From NCBI GenBank assembly GCA_965153455.1, contig OZ234497.1, forward strand, positions 5,766,001-5,830,000: 64,000 nt of DNA, read 5' to 3'. The position numbers and the translations under genes are program-made. This DNA is from Sphagnum compactum. Its lineage: Eukaryota; Bryophyta; Sphagnopsida; Sphagnales. The notes beneath the pieces are model-generated. The model searched no databases and was not told the origin of the DNA. It saw only the letters and a program-made list of their open reading frames with translations. Positions 1 through 12,654 of this stretch are shown here, piece by piece (positions within the stretch are counted from its first letter, which is position 1; each line of letters begins with the position of its first letter).

Positions 1-2250
1 TTCAATGTGTGGGAAAATGAGGACATTGGTTTGATTGTCAAAATCTTGACCTCACACTATGGGAGGTGTTTCCTCCTAGTGTGTTGGTCTCTTTCAATGT
101 TTTTGCACAAGATTTGTGAGCTCTTCATAACTATCATTGGAACAATATTCCTTGCAACATCATTTGGAACATAAGGTTCCAAAACTACCCATGCTTTATA
201 TGCAAAATTCGATTCAACTCCTCAAGATACCACAGAAAACCCAACATGCAATTTTTATTGCTTTTCATGGATGCTTTTGTGTTTCAACACATCCTACCAC
301 GCTTGCCCATGACCTTCTCCATGTTTTAGTGGTTTTGTTGAGTAAGCAAATGATGGTTTAAGGCTCTTGGCACAATAACCACATGTAATGTATTAGGAAT
401 TGTGAAATTGGACTGTAACTTTTTTTAACAAATGATAGTTATGCATGGGCTTCAAAGGCATTCTTTTCATGAATGTCTTTAATTTAAAGTAAAATGCCTA
501 CATGAATTTTTCAATTGGTTTAATGAACATAAAATGTTTGATGTACACTAAAATGAAAAACTTTATTTCACTTATTAGGGTTAAGGAACATGGTCTAAAC
601 TTGTACTTGTGCACTCTTGAATCTATAAACGATTTTTTTGATGTAATTTTGTCCATGGCCCGGTCTTTGGTTTCACCTAGTTGCACATGGGTTTTTGTGG
701 AGGTTGTTTTTTATATCTATTTTTTTCACTATTTAATGCCATGAATTGCAAATTTATAAAATGGAACTTTGCCAAAAAAATTGCAAATTGAAACTTTAAC
801 AATTTCCCCCTTAAACCCTAACTATAAAAATTCATGTTCCAAATCCTAATCTTGAAAAATCATAATCCAAACCTTAGACCCCAAAAAAATGATCCCTTAT
901 ACTGGCCTAGCCCTAAAAGTCATGTTCCAAACCATGATCCTAAAAAGTCTTAATTCAAACCCTAAACCCAAAATCATCCTCCAAATTATAACCATAAAAC
1001 ATCATTTTAAAACTTCAAACCCAAACCCTAAACAATCCTTATGCAAATTTTAACTCAAGAAACCCTTGTTACAAAACCTAAACATAACTTTAAAATGGTC
1101 ACCTTCATGATTTTACCTTTCCAATAAAAAAAACTCCCTTCACGATACTCCTCACTTGGTTCCAAGGAAGCTAATTGATGGAGTTATTAGAAGGGTCAAT
1201 CCTTAATTCAAAGTGTCTATTTGAAAAAAATTTAAATAGTTGAAAAGTGAGGAGAAAATGAGAAAGTGAGGTCTACAATGAAGATGAAAGTGAAGATTTA
1301 AAGCATAACTCTATTGTGTAATGAGTTGTTTGTTAAACATTAATAACAACCTTTTTTCTAATTGTTAAAATTTTGCCAAAAAGAAAAATAAAATTAATTT
1401 TTTTTGATAATGAACTATTTAGGAAAGTCAATAGTCACAAGTGAGAAAACATAATTAAAAACCATCATATTTATGTACTTGGTTGTTGTGTACTATGACT
1501 TCCATTTCTATAACCGTTGATGTTCACAATTACACACAAAACAATAAAAGCCCTCCTAATGGCACAACACATATAATTAAAATGCTACTCATTACAACAT
1601 GATTAGGAATCCAAGTACACCCAAAATGCTCGCAAAAACACAAACCTACATAAGACTTGAAAATCAAGCACAACAAAACCATAAGAGAGTGGTGTAATTC
1701 CAAATCCAAAAAACTAAATTGAAACACCCCACTTATGGGCTTATTTGTTCTAAACATCCAAATGTTTAGAACCATGTTCCCATAGAAATAAATTCCAAAT
1801 TAACTTAATACAATGTATTTATGTAACTAGAACAAACCCACCTAAACACAATAAAACCCTTAACATGATTTTCAATGTATAGCCATAGATATAAAAGGTT
1901 GTTAAACATTTGTATTTCATATTTAGTTCAAGGTTTTTTTTCATTTTTTCTTCCAATTTTGTGAAGTAGGTGGTGTCCTAATCATACATAAGAAGACTTA
2001 GCCAAATTTGGGTACATGCACAAAAGGAAAGTTAAAAATTATTCCCTAAGTTTAGCTACCTAATCAAACCTGTAGTTTAAATATGACAAATTCAAACATT
2101 TTTCTTCAAAATATGACAAAATTTGGGCCTATTTTTACCCCAAGAAAGCCTTTGACCCTTTTTTCTGTTACCATGGTGTGAAATTTTTCAAAAAAAAGAA
2201 ACATCAATATACTTATAGTCCAATTTGGCGGATCTTTCTAAGGAAAATCT

Positions 2251-2276
2251 TATATATATATATATATATATATATA
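2251..2276. repeat. (TA)n microsatellite
   Basis: An uninterrupted run of TA dinucleotides of about 26 bp lies in AT-rich spacer. It is a simple repeat with no visible gene association. Confidence 0.85.
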
Positions 2277-3408
2277 GATTCCTTTGTGTGTTCACTAGTT
2301 TTTCTCCCTAAAAATATTTATTTGTAGTGAAAATGTAATTTTGTACAAATGATATTGTAGTGCAATGAGATCAATATGGTTGCAATACATATTCCATGAG
2401 TTTAAATAAAGACTTGCATTGCCTAACTTCTACAACTATAGGCCCAATTTATAACAATGTTTGTTGAACATTTTCCCTTATTTTAATTTTATTTTGATTT
2501 TGATTTTTTTGTTGATGTGTTTGTTTGTCAAGTATTTATTGTTATCACTAATTTTGTTGTCTTTGGGTTACGATTTCAAAGCCAATGAAATAAAACACAA
2601 AAATGTGATTTCTAGGGATATTTCAATATATTTTCAATTTCATTTATCAATATATAATTTTTCCAAGATGTCAATAATAAAACCCCTTAAAAATGCTAGT
2701 ACCCATAAAAAGATAAATACTTATGAAGATATCACTGCCTTCTTTTTGGGGGTAATTACTAATTATTCTACTATAGATTGTGATGTTTGATACCCATGAT
2801 AGTTCCTGATTACAATTAGCTAAAGTATGTCGATTGCAAAAAGGATGCATGAAATTGTTAATATCAACCTTGTCAAAGAGGGTTTGCCATGAGAAATACA
2901 TCAAAAAATCAAAACGATGGTGATGGCTAATTATAATGATACATAATTAAGAGATAAATGAACATTTCCCATTTGCATTTTGAACTTGGTCAACAATGGG
3001 GGTATATCGGGCATCAAAACTTACACCCTTAATATATTGTTTTCTTTTTTATAAACATGTTGTCCTATTCGAGTAATCTATAACATTGACCCCCATGCCC
3101 ATATTTGGGCCTTTATCAAATGTTTCTTACATCCTATATAGCGTTAATTATTTTCCCCTTGAAATGAAAATAGGTACTTGTTTGATAGATTTAGTTGTTT
3201 TAGTTATAATTCACATTGTAAAAGGATTTGTTCTTAAAGTTATGTACATTGAAATTGTACGTACACATATTTAGCCAAATTTTTGTAAAGAAAAATTTCA
3301 AATGATACATAATTTCAACATATGAATGAATGTGAATTTATCAATGATTTTAAGTTGTGAAAATTGACATAAGATTATTATTATTTAAAAAAAAATTGTA
3401 ATAATATA

Positions 3409-3640
3409 CATTTGAAAAATCTAAATTGTTAGTAGTTCATCAAGGAAAACCTTCAATAGAATACTTAGCAAAAATGAGGAAACAATTAATCCATAACATT
3501 GTTAGATATCAATTTTACAGTAATGTACATTTGAAAAATCTAAATTACTACAATGGTAGTTCCTTAAGGAAATCCTTCAATAGAGAACTGAACAAAAGCC
3601 TTCAATAGAAAACTTAACAAATATGAGGAGAAAATTGATT
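3409..3640. repeat. Two-copy tandem duplication, period about 117 bp
   Basis: The words ACATTTGAAAAATCTAAATT and CCTTCAATAGA recur in the same order about 117 bp apart (near 3410 and 3526). A further partial copy of the CTTCAATAGAAAACTTAACAA part starts near 3600. The copies have diverged by substitutions. No coding potential is apparent. It is probably a local duplication in spacer DNA. Confidence 0.6.
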
Positions 3641-3679
3641 TGTGACAATGTTTGATTTCAAAGACATACAAAAATTTGT

Positions 3680-3795
3680 TATAGTGCCATGTATGTGTTT
3701 TCTCTTCTTCTTGGGTGCATTCATTGCTTATTTGTAACATTCAACGTCTTTCCAACCTCACTTTAACATCCTCCTTTTGCAACTTTGAAATGATG
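3680..3795 (-). pseudogene. Relic of a class-I small heat-shock protein gene
   Basis: Read on the minus strand, this stretch matches the start of exon 2 of the two intact small HSP genes at 21-23.7 kb. It gives [11 protein letters not shown], then after a stop MLQIS, an ECTQEEE stretch in place of ERTREEE, and the TGGCAC word that encodes the Trp-His of DTWHRVE in the intact genes. The match fades on both sides, and I found no exon 1, TATA box or heat-shock elements. It is the beta2-beta3 part of an alpha-crystallin domain, broken by at least one stop and frameshift, and cannot encode a chaperone. It indicates at least one more ancient copy of the HSP20 gene, about 17 kb from the live pair. 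The identity rests on similarity to the pair within this window. Confidence 0.75.
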
Positions 3796-5030
3796 CATGA
3801 ACACAAAATTTCACAGTTAGTGAAAGGTATGTAGAACATGTCATATTTCTTTTTTTGCACTTATGGTAGTATAGGTGTTAACAAGATTGGCAAGAGGGCG
3901 AGATTCTCTTATAGTCAACCAAATCAATGTCCCTTCAATTTAAACTCACAAATGTGAACAACTAAATTACATTCCATAAACTCAACATGTCATAGATCAA
4001 TTTTCAAATTACTTTTAGATGTCACTTCTAAATTTAAGTACAACGATCCTTGATTGTGTTGTTTCATAACTTTAACCGATGTAATTTCAAACATGCTTGT
4101 AAATCGATTTCCCAACTCTTGATGTGTTATGGGTTGAAAAATGTTGAACATTGAAAATTATAAAATGACTGCAACCTTTAATGGAATAATGGAGTCCACT
4201 CCCTATGATAACACATTTGCCATTTTTTGTGAATGTTTCATGAACCATGTTAAAGGGCCATCAATAACTACCCCCCATCCACCAAACTATAAAATCTTCC
4301 CATGATATTCCAACCCATCATAATCATTTGATTTGTGATTGATTGTTTTTATGCCCTTTTTGATATTTTTCATTAGAGCCTCTATTTGGGATCTGATGAA
4401 AATCTGTAAAATGATTCCTTTTTCATAATTCACAAGTATACTACTTAGGGTGAAAACACATTATAGTGGTCAAAAAATGTTGTTGTAAATGTTTTTTTAA
4501 AAAAATTGTGCGACTTTCAACTTCCACCAAGCCAAATATTAAAAGATGTTTTCATAATTTATATTCAAACTAAGGTAATTCAATTGCCAAATAATCCAAT
4601 TGCTAAAAAAAACTATATTTTTTGATTGATATCAAATGATTAAAGAACATATTTGTGAAAAATTAATACATGTATCAATATATTGCAAAGTGGAAATATG
4701 CTTTTAAAATGATTCAAATAATTACAAAACTTGATGAAGTACTTAGTCATATATTGAATATGAGTTGATTATACCATTTCAATTCCAGATGAAAAGTTTC
4801 ACTCTTCTGATTGCATAAAAAAATCCAATTAAAATATTTCATTAAACAAAAATAAACGTGTTGAAAAAAAAAGGTTTGTTGAAAAATTAAAGTCACTTGA
4901 AAGATAACAAGAATTATGTTGCAGATCTTTGTGTTAAAATTCATTTTATATGTTTATCAAAATGCTAGATGAAATTGTTAAAAAATTGTCCACCAAATAA
5001 TACAAAATGTATTTTAAAAAAAATACATTT
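3796..5030. other. AT-rich spacer, nothing recognised
   Basis: No open frame here has convincing coding character. There are homopolymer A/T runs near 4500 and 5010, and no tandem repeat or transposon signature was recognised. Confidence 0.5.
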
Positions 5031-5036
5031 TCTTGC

Positions 5037-5270
5037 CTAAAATAGCCTCCATAGTGTGCTTTCACCTCTCAACTTCTTTAATACTCTCAATTGAGAGCTC
5101 AACCTCTCTCCTTGAGCAAGTACAAAAGCTCTCATCCTTGCCAACATCTCCTCTCTCAAATTTGCCATTTCTTCTCTCAAACTTGTAGCATTGGCCTTCT
5201 TCACCGTAGAGGCTCGAACAACAAATGATTGTTCTTTCCCACTATAACAACCTCCTAGATCCCAATCTCC
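5037..5270 (-). pseudogene. Transposon-like coiled-coil tail fragment
   Basis: On the minus strand this is open for about 75 codons and ends at a TAG at 5037-5039. The translation contains SLREEMANLREEMLARMRAF followed by a Leu/Lys-rich tail. Such (L)REEM heptad-like repeats near the C-terminus are typical of plant CACTA (En/Spm-like) transposase-associated proteins and similar plant transposon ORFs. Just upstream the frame is closed by a TGA, and other frames are broken, so only a fragment survives. No transposase core or terminal repeat was found. It could also be an unrelated coiled-coil protein remnant. The transposon assignment is an inference from general resemblance. Confidence 0.35.
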
Positions 5271-5799
5271 TCACCGATGACTTGTATAACCTCACCAAGC
5301 AAACAACACATTAAAGGACTTGCAACGAGGTGTTCATGGATGTGGTGTCAATCTGAAGCACAGCCATGAATTTGCATGACAAGTGACAGGACATATGTTT
5401 GTAAGAATTGAGAACTTGTGAAATGACCTGATAATATATGTAGAGGAATTTCAAATCAAGCATTAAGATGCTATTACCACTGCAGGACGAAAACAAGGAA
5501 AAACTTCCTAACTAGACAAAAAAATTTGGAAAACAAAATGCGAATCAAAATAGAGAGTAGTGTAGAGGTAGCACAAGTCTCTTGAAGATTTTAGGTTACC
5601 ATCAGCAACAATGTATGTGGCACTGGCTGGTTGCCACATATCCAGAAAATTGCAGAGAAATCTCCACAAACAACAATATGAAGATAGCACGACAATGGGT
5701 GCAGTTATAAACCTCATGAGAGTTGCTCACAAAGTGTCAGACCATCCGTCTCATCATGAATAGCAGTTCCGAGCTCTGTAGACTTCAGGATCCTTCACA

Positions 5800-8700
5800 T
5801 TTAAGGTTTCATTGCGCATGTTCCTCCATGAATATTCTCAGCACTTGCTTGTAATTCCATATGCTAATGAAGAACGACTGCTTCAGATCAGAAGAAGATT
5901 AAAAAAAAATTCTAACACTGTGGTTGCTGCAAAAATTATCCTAACAACAACTCTGATATGCCTCACCCAATTGCATGTGAACAACATTGAGCATGCATCC
6001 ACATGGCTTCAGAACCACAACTGCTTGCAAGGTGTCAATATGCTCTACCATGTTGATCCTTACAGAGCACCTCATTCATGAGTGATGGTGGAGATTTGTT
6101 ACATGGATTATGATGATGAAGAGAGGATTGAAGATGTGCAAAATTACCTTGACATGCACCAGAATACTGCAAAAGAAAGAATCCTCTGGCTGCCACTTGC
6201 TTGATGCAAAATCTAAAGAAATCTGCAGCAAGCACAACAGTGGAACAGGCAATTTGTTATCATGATGACTGGTTGTGAAAGAGATGCTTTTATTGCTGGG
6301 TCTGCTGTTGCAGATTTGGCTGGGACTTTCATGGTTACAGGGATTTGAGGTGTTGCAGGACATGCAGTGCTGCTGCACATTACCGATGCAGCTTTGAAGG
6401 CTGCACTACCATCTGATCATATCAAATCTGCTTTTGATCCACCTCAGGGAGTCAAAGTCAGGGCCATCACAGAATGTGTACAACTCCTGTGATGTGACAG
6501 CCTGAGTGCAGTAGAACACAGTGGTGACAATGGGTGGGATGCATAGATGAAAATGGAATGAGCATGGGTGCATGGCTTTTCAATGTTGAACTTCCTCATG
6601 GCGATCTTGTTTCTGGCTGGAATTCTGTTTGTGGTTCTTTTGACAACAGTGTGTGGTGATTTATGACAATGTGTGAAGAGCTTAACAAGGAAGTGATAGC
6701 TCCATTGACAGAGAGGAGTTGATAGTTGGTGATGTGTTTCACACCCAGGTTTCTGAAGCATTTTGTGCTACAATTACAGGTATGGCAGTTGTAGCAATTG
6801 GATTCATGTTCCCAGTGTCCAGTGGAATGCTCCTCACAGGCATGGTGTTGCTACACCTATTCTGGAAAAAAATTGTGGCCAGTTACATGGCTTCAAGTAT
6901 GTGCGGAATAATCTCAGGAGACTCCAAATGCTGGATATCAGTTTCATGATGAGTGGCTTCTTTCTTTCCTGGAATTGCCTTTTAAAAAGTCACAGTGCTG
7001 AATTTCATCCTCTGTGGAAGTGACAGTACTGGCACCAGGCGCCATCTCTCTTTTCTTCTTCACGTTGTGGTTTGGAATTTTGGTGCCATTGACATTGCTG
7101 GGAGGATATCACCCTGGGGACACAGCTGGAAGGAGCCAATCACATTTCCATTGAGAAACCCAACTAGATCCTTTAAGAAAGTTCCTTCTCAAAACTACCC
7201 ATCATGGCTGCTGGTTTTGGGAGCAGAGGGGACACTCCTGCCTCGTACAGGGACACTCTTCACATCAAGTTCTTTTCCATCCTATCTAGCATCTGCCTGG
7301 GTCAGCTGTAGTTTGAATTTGGAAATGTGTTTGATACCAGTGCAACAGGGTGATTGATTGTTTATGCAAACTTACGTTGCAGTTGTGTGTGTCAGAGTTA
7401 CATTGCAGTTGTTTGTGGAGGATAACCATTGCTGGTGCTGGAAATCCATCTTCGCATCTTGCTCTGTCACATTGTATGTCTTGTAGTATTCCATACATTA
7501 CTCAGTGGGTTGATTTGCACCACTTCTGTGCATAGTGTCAGCAATGCTGTTGTACACAAAGGGTATTCAGTAGTCCTCATGGTTATTGCAAACCATGTTT
7601 GCAAAGGGAGGGTATAGTAGGGTTCTTGACATCTTCTTCGTACTTTGTGCATTACATCAGGCGAGTACCTAATGGCAACAATCATCAACGGACAGTGGGC
7701 AGGCACACAGCACTTGATCAAAAGCCCAGGGTATCTAAAACACCTGAAGCACACTGCACGAAGATGACCCAATGCAACAACCTAATGAGCCAGCAAGTTC
7801 AAGTATTATCTTACAGCAATTCAGGTAGTTTCAGAACTCCTGCAAAGGGTCTTTCTGCTCATACCTTTCTGATCAGGAGGTGTCTTGTGTGTGAATTACA
7901 ACAACTGATCACAAGATATTTGGAAAGTCTCACATTTTGTTTGTTTTGTAAGACAGGTAGGGAGGAGGCTTATGGAGCTCTTCAAAATGAAGGCTGAGTA
8001 TGTTGCACACCATCTTGCAACAGTTGACTGTCACTACATTCATTATTGACAAAACCTTCAAGAGCCCAAATATGAGCAACCTGAACTTCAACCCAGAAAT
8101 TCAGGAAAGGTCATTGCCACATCATCTACCACATAGCAGAGATGTGAGACATTCTTGCAAGAGTTTCAGTTTGATACAGAAGGTCATATGCTTTGAATAC
8201 TGGTATTACCCACTGAAAGCTCTTTGTATGGGCGTGAAATCAATAGAATGAATACCCACAAGGCTCTGTACTGGAGAGTGCATTTGGCAGCTGCCCTTTG
8301 AGTCTACAATTTGGGAATGTGTGGCTCTATGTAAATCTTTATGGCCAAAACCTCTAAAAGCAGAATCTGAGCTCTGAGGATACAGTACTAGGTTGAGAGA
8401 GGGGACATGATATGTTATTGCGGTTGCTGCATGTGTTGATGTAATAAGACTGTGAAATTTAGACTGTCAGTTTGTGTGATCACAAGCAGAGGATGGCTAC
8501 AGAAGCTATAGAGGGTATAGCCACTGAAGAGATGTCAGAATCAGCTATCTGTGGGCGGCAAGTGTGGCAGCAACTACCAATCATTATCCTAAACCTACAG
8601 TACCCATCATGAGAGTATCCACATCTACCAGTCACCGAGATCTGGAGCACTTGGGCAGGCCAGGATCACCCCTCCAGAGTCAAATAAGTCACAGAAGGCA

Positions 8701-9965
8701 ACTCCAGAAGAAAGAGGCAGAGCGTTAGTCAAATTTGAAACTGTGGGATGTTGAAGGTGGGAGCAGTACTGTCAAGGAGTTAACACGTGCAGCTGATACT
8801 AGCAGACATGTGATGAGAACAGGAGAATCTCACCCAGTTGCAGGGAAAGGGCATGAGTGTGTGAAGAATCCTGTTCTGGAAAGAAAGTCACATCTCATAG
8901 CTTCACCTTGCAACATGTAAGGTAAGTTCAGCAAGCACTGTCCAAAGTCTGTGCAGTTGACACAATACAGACAGATGATGGAGATGTTTTCACTGGAGAA
9001 CTGATCAGAAGGTTCACAGTGATGGTATGAGAACTGAGGAGGTAGTGGCAATTGAGCTGAATATTTGAGATGGTAATAGCAAGGAAACTGGTACATGATG
9101 GTGACAAAGTAGCGGACGCATCTACCGCAGATTTGACAACAAGTTTACATTGTTGAGGTGATGTGGAACACAGATCTGTTTGAAGGTTATACAGTAGGAA
9201 GAGAGGGAGTGGGAGGAAACTTGAGGCAGTAGTGGCTTCAATGCTGAATAGTCTAGATAGTAAAAGGATGGAAACAGGTTAACATGAAGATGAGCAAGTA
9301 CTGAATGAATGCATCTACCAGAGATCTTTACCAGGAGAAAATGAGGTTACCCCAGGTGTTGTAGAAATGCAGCACACTTCACAAATGGGTAGGCCAACTT
9401 GAGCAAGTAGTCACTGTAGAGCTGAATAATCAAGATGGTATCAGCATGGAATCTAGTACACCCAACGATGAGAAAGTACTGGGTTCATGTACCATGTTGA
9501 CCAATAGGAGGCATGGTGACTGATCCAGATGAAATGCAAACACAAGACACTTCAAAGGCTTATGAGCAGGTGAAGATTGAGGAAGAGAAACCAGATTCTG
9601 TTAATTGTTCTGTTGGAGCAGACAAGCGTGAACAGGCAGAATCTTTTGCCAGTTGTGGGAAGACAGCATTGGAGGACACAGCTATTTCTGCCAGGGATCT
9701 CGACAAAATTCAAGAAGGAAAGAGCAAAAGGTGCCAGCATTCAGGGTTCCGGTTGAGGCCAGTGTCCTGGCTGCAGAAAGCAAACCTGAAGTTGAGGATA
9801 ATGTTGTGAGTCATTGTGTCATCAACAGATATGCAATTACAGGTTTTGTAGCAGCATCTTCTGGTCATCCAGATGACAACACTGATATGGTCATCAGTAA
9901 TAATCAAGTAAAATGGATTCAATCTTGTCTTTCTGGCTGTTTGATACTAAGCAGTTTACTCTAGT
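5800..9965 (+). pseudogene. Decayed coding-like region, family not recognised
   Basis: About 4 kb stands out from its flanks by higher GC content and by many medium-length plus-strand open frames that switch phase every 100-300 bp, as in a heavily frameshifted old gene. Readable pieces include AGTFMVTGI and ALKAALPSDHIKSAF near 6300-6440, LNKEVIAPLTE near 6675-6715, and a hydrophobic stretch with CATITGMAVVAIGFMFPV near 6760-6830 that looks like a membrane segment. Between about 9020 and 9480 three diverged copies of a short unit recur (ELN..DG..., then a GT/ST-P-x-DEKV-like word), suggesting a repeat protein region. I do not recognise the family. No intact frame, start or splice structure could be assembled. 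It may be a dead host gene or an old mobile element. Confidence 0.4.
9020..9480 (+). repeat. Three diverged copies of a roughly 200-bp unit inside the decayed region
   Basis: The words GAGCTGAATA(T/A)..GATGGTA, GAAAC(T/A)GGT and AGTA(C/G)(T/C)G..GCATCTACC recur near 9050-9115, 9235-9320 and 9415-9490 in the same order. Read in one frame they give VVAIELNI, VVASMLN and VVTVELNN at matching positions. This suggests an internal amino-acid repeat of the former protein rather than a simple DNA satellite. The copies are too diverged for exact borders. Confidence 0.45.
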
Positions 9966-12066
9966 TTGGGCCAAACGACAGCATTTCCCTTTGTACATAA
10001 TACAGTCTATCTTGCACAGTGCCAGAAACAGGATCCACAGCCAAAGGCTATAGAGCCCCACGTATTGTGTTTGATAGAGGGAAGTCCTATTCACTGACCA
10101 CAAAGTGCTACCATTTTTTTCCAAAGGGTTTTCTTCAATTTTGATCCTGAAATATTATTGTTTACTGTTTCTTTACAGGATGTAATCGTGCTTAAGATGT
10201 ACAGTTTTGAGCATTCAAGGTGTTCCATTCCTTACATGGGGTCGAGCTTTGCGCTGATGGCGCCAGACAGACATCTTGAGGTAATGTTTTGAGGTCATGA
10301 GAGCAATGAAAACTCAAATGGAAAATTGTAAGACAAAAGAGAACATCAAGCCGGCATTGTTTCGATGCAGTTCCTTTGGATGATCAGATCTTGTTGAAGC
10401 ATCAATCTTAACCTTGAGTGTAATTAGCTGGTCCAAGAAAGATGCACTATGGAGATTAGTGGCTTTTAGAACTAGGAATTCAATAGTTTGTGGATGGTTG
10501 CAAAGATGGCCTCTCAGAGCAAATTTGCTTATAATTTGGACAAAGACACAAATTCTTGTAACTCATCACTAAGTTCCTATTTGAATGTCCAACTTTACTC
10601 ATTCCTCAACAATCTTTCTTAGTTCAAAGAATGTGGTTGCATCCATATAACAACTGCATATACCCATAATAGGACATGTGACAAGCTTATCAAACTTGAT
10701 AGAAGCAATCTTGGGTCACCCATAGAGATCTCCAAGTAAATATTTTGCAACAATGTTCCTCCCGTTATCTAATCATCTGAAAATTGATTTGTACATGTGA
10801 AAGCTTCCAATAAGCATAAGAAAGAGGTCTAGAGAAAGTTGTAAATATTGTAACTACAAGAAAATCCAAGTACCTCAAATTTGTGAGCTTGTTAATATAT
10901 CATCCCAAGTTGTGTTTTTTTCTTTTCCTTTGGTCTTTGTCCTAGAAACATATTAGATAAATAAAGTAACCTCCAAATGCCGAGTAGTCCTATTCAAAAT
11001 GCTTCACACCAATGTAGTTGTAGTCGAAATTGTAGATGTCGTTGTAATTAACACATAAAGCGCATTAGTACATTACGAGGTACTTTGCAAAATGAACTAC
11101 ATCACATGTACATGTAGAGGTATATATTGATAGTAGCATGGAATGTTGTCAAGGTGTGAACATCTCGAGTGAAGAATATAAGCTTCCATGAGATTTTTAG
11201 ATTTGATTTCTCTCTCTATGGAATTGATGCATTGTGATACACTTGGATATATTTTCCTTCTCCCACAAATGAGTAATTGTCTTTTATATAATTTAACTAG
11301 ATGAATTAATGTGTTTTGTTTGACCTATTCCTTCAAGTACAACCATACAAGTGCCATGTTTGGGAAACCATATCACACGGTTTCATCAAATACAATGAGT
11401 TAAAAAAATTCACACCCTCCAATAAAGGGTAGAGCCATTACTTGGTGAGTTGTAGGGTCCACTAGTAGTCTTGTCCTACCAAAGTAGATTTTGGTTTGAA
11501 ATCTACTTTAGATGGGATGGAAAAGTGTCTCTTTGAATCTATGTCTTTTGAATTTAAAAAAATAAAAAATAAAAATTCATAGTCACCAATGATGGAAGTG
11601 ATGAGCATATTTTCAATACCTTGAGACCAACTGATTTGCATCCTATATCTATTCAATTAAATCTAAATCCTATTGAATTTCGAATTAAATTAAATCTATT
11701 TTGAATTCCCTTTAGAAACTTCAATTCAATATGAACTCAATGCGATTGGAATTTGATTCAACGAAATTTGAATTCAATTCTAGTTTTCAATCTCATTCAA
11801 TATTTTCATTCAAATGGAATTAAATTTCCACATAATCAACTAATGTTTTTCACCATTTCATTGTCACCGGTAGTGTGTATTAATTAACTTTGAAGATTTC
11901 ATTTTTTGAGAATTAAAATATTCCAAATTTGTTTTCAGTTCCCTTCACAAAAAATTGTTCTTTGAGAAAAGTATTTAAAAAAACATTCAGCATCTCTAAA
12001 ATTAATATGATTTGTGCGGAAGCCACCAAAGTGATACAATATTACACATAACTGGTTTTGGTGGTC

Positions 12067-12161
12067 TATTCATTGCACTTTTCTAAGCTTTTTCCACATA
12101 GAGCTACCTCTATTGGCTCTATATTTCTATTGTGGAACAAGCTTAGAAAAGTGCATGAATA
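12067..12161. repeat. Foldback hairpin with arms of about 31 bp
   Basis: The left arm (12067-12098) and the right arm (12131-12161) are reverse complements except for one single-base deletion and one mismatch. The paired cores are TTTTCTAAGCTT and AAGCTTAGAAAA. The loop is about 32 nt. The loop word AGAGCTACCTCT is itself complementary to AGAGGTAGCTCT just downstream (about 12164-12175), so an alternative fold exists. This could be a tiny foldback element, a decayed MITE or a small-RNA precursor. Nothing in the sequence decides among these. Confidence 0.65.
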
Positions 12162-12412
12162 GAGAGGTAGCTCTCTATTGGCTCGACTTTTTTATGTTGT
12201 CGGTGTCCATTTTAATATGAATTGACAATTGAGAACACAAGTGACAATGGGAAGCAACAATGAGAAAACCAGTTAATTCTTTTCAATAGGCCCTAGAAGA
12301 TCCTGTTATCACCTCATGGAATGTTGGCTCACATTGCCCATTCCATAGTACATTAAAGGGTGCATCCCAAAAAAACCAAGGAAATGCAACTGGATGAAAT
12401 GTTGATATGTTA

Positions 12413-12440
12413 AACCCTAAACCCTAAACCCTAAACCCTA
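12413..12440. repeat. Interstitial telomeric repeat (CCCTAAA)n
   Basis: About four perfect units of the plant telomere repeat (TTTAGGG on the other strand) stand alone in unique-looking DNA. Such short internal arrays are known from double-strand break repair and from telo-box promoter elements. No gene start lies close by, so a repair scar is the simpler reading. Confidence 0.85.
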
Positions 12441-12567
12441 CATGACTAGAAATGGACAATGTTTCATTGTCGGAATGCACTTCATAACAGGCTTGGACCA
12501 AAGTGTGATTGATTGTCAAATTTTCTTTCTATGAATCTAATTTGTCCCATAGAGGGGGCCATGTATG

Positions 12568-12654
12568 GGTGGATTCTGCCACGTAAGCATGCCCTGCACA
12601 AGCCCGTTAAGGTGAGCCTCGGGTGTGTGTATTTTGCATCTGGCAGAATCCACC
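12568..12654. repeat. Perfect 14-bp inverted repeat
   Basis: GGTGGATTCTGCCA (12568-12581) and its exact complement TGGCAGAATCCACC (12641-12654) are separated by about 59 bp. The segment from about 12540 to 12720 is GC-richer than its surroundings. It could be a small palindromic element or the end region of a decayed transposon. Function is unknown. Confidence 0.6.

Larger units (their letters stand above)
1..3679. other. AT-rich spacer, no gene seen
   Basis: The stretch is strongly AT-rich, with only short open frames on both strands that lack recognisable motifs or codon bias. It holds a run of CCTAAA/CCCTAA-like words at about 810-1080 that is too irregular to be a telomeric array. It also has an (AT)n tract near 2251-2276 and a partial tandem duplication near 3409-3640. 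I see no RNA gene or regulatory signal that I can support. Confidence 0.6.

Noticed and set aside
810-1080. Telomeric or subtelomeric array from many CCTAA words
   Set aside because: Units are irregular in length and sequence (AACCCTAA, AAACCTAA, AATCCTAA), so there is no regular period.
12413-12440. True chromosome end
   Set aside because: Only about four telomeric units, with spacer and genes on both sides.
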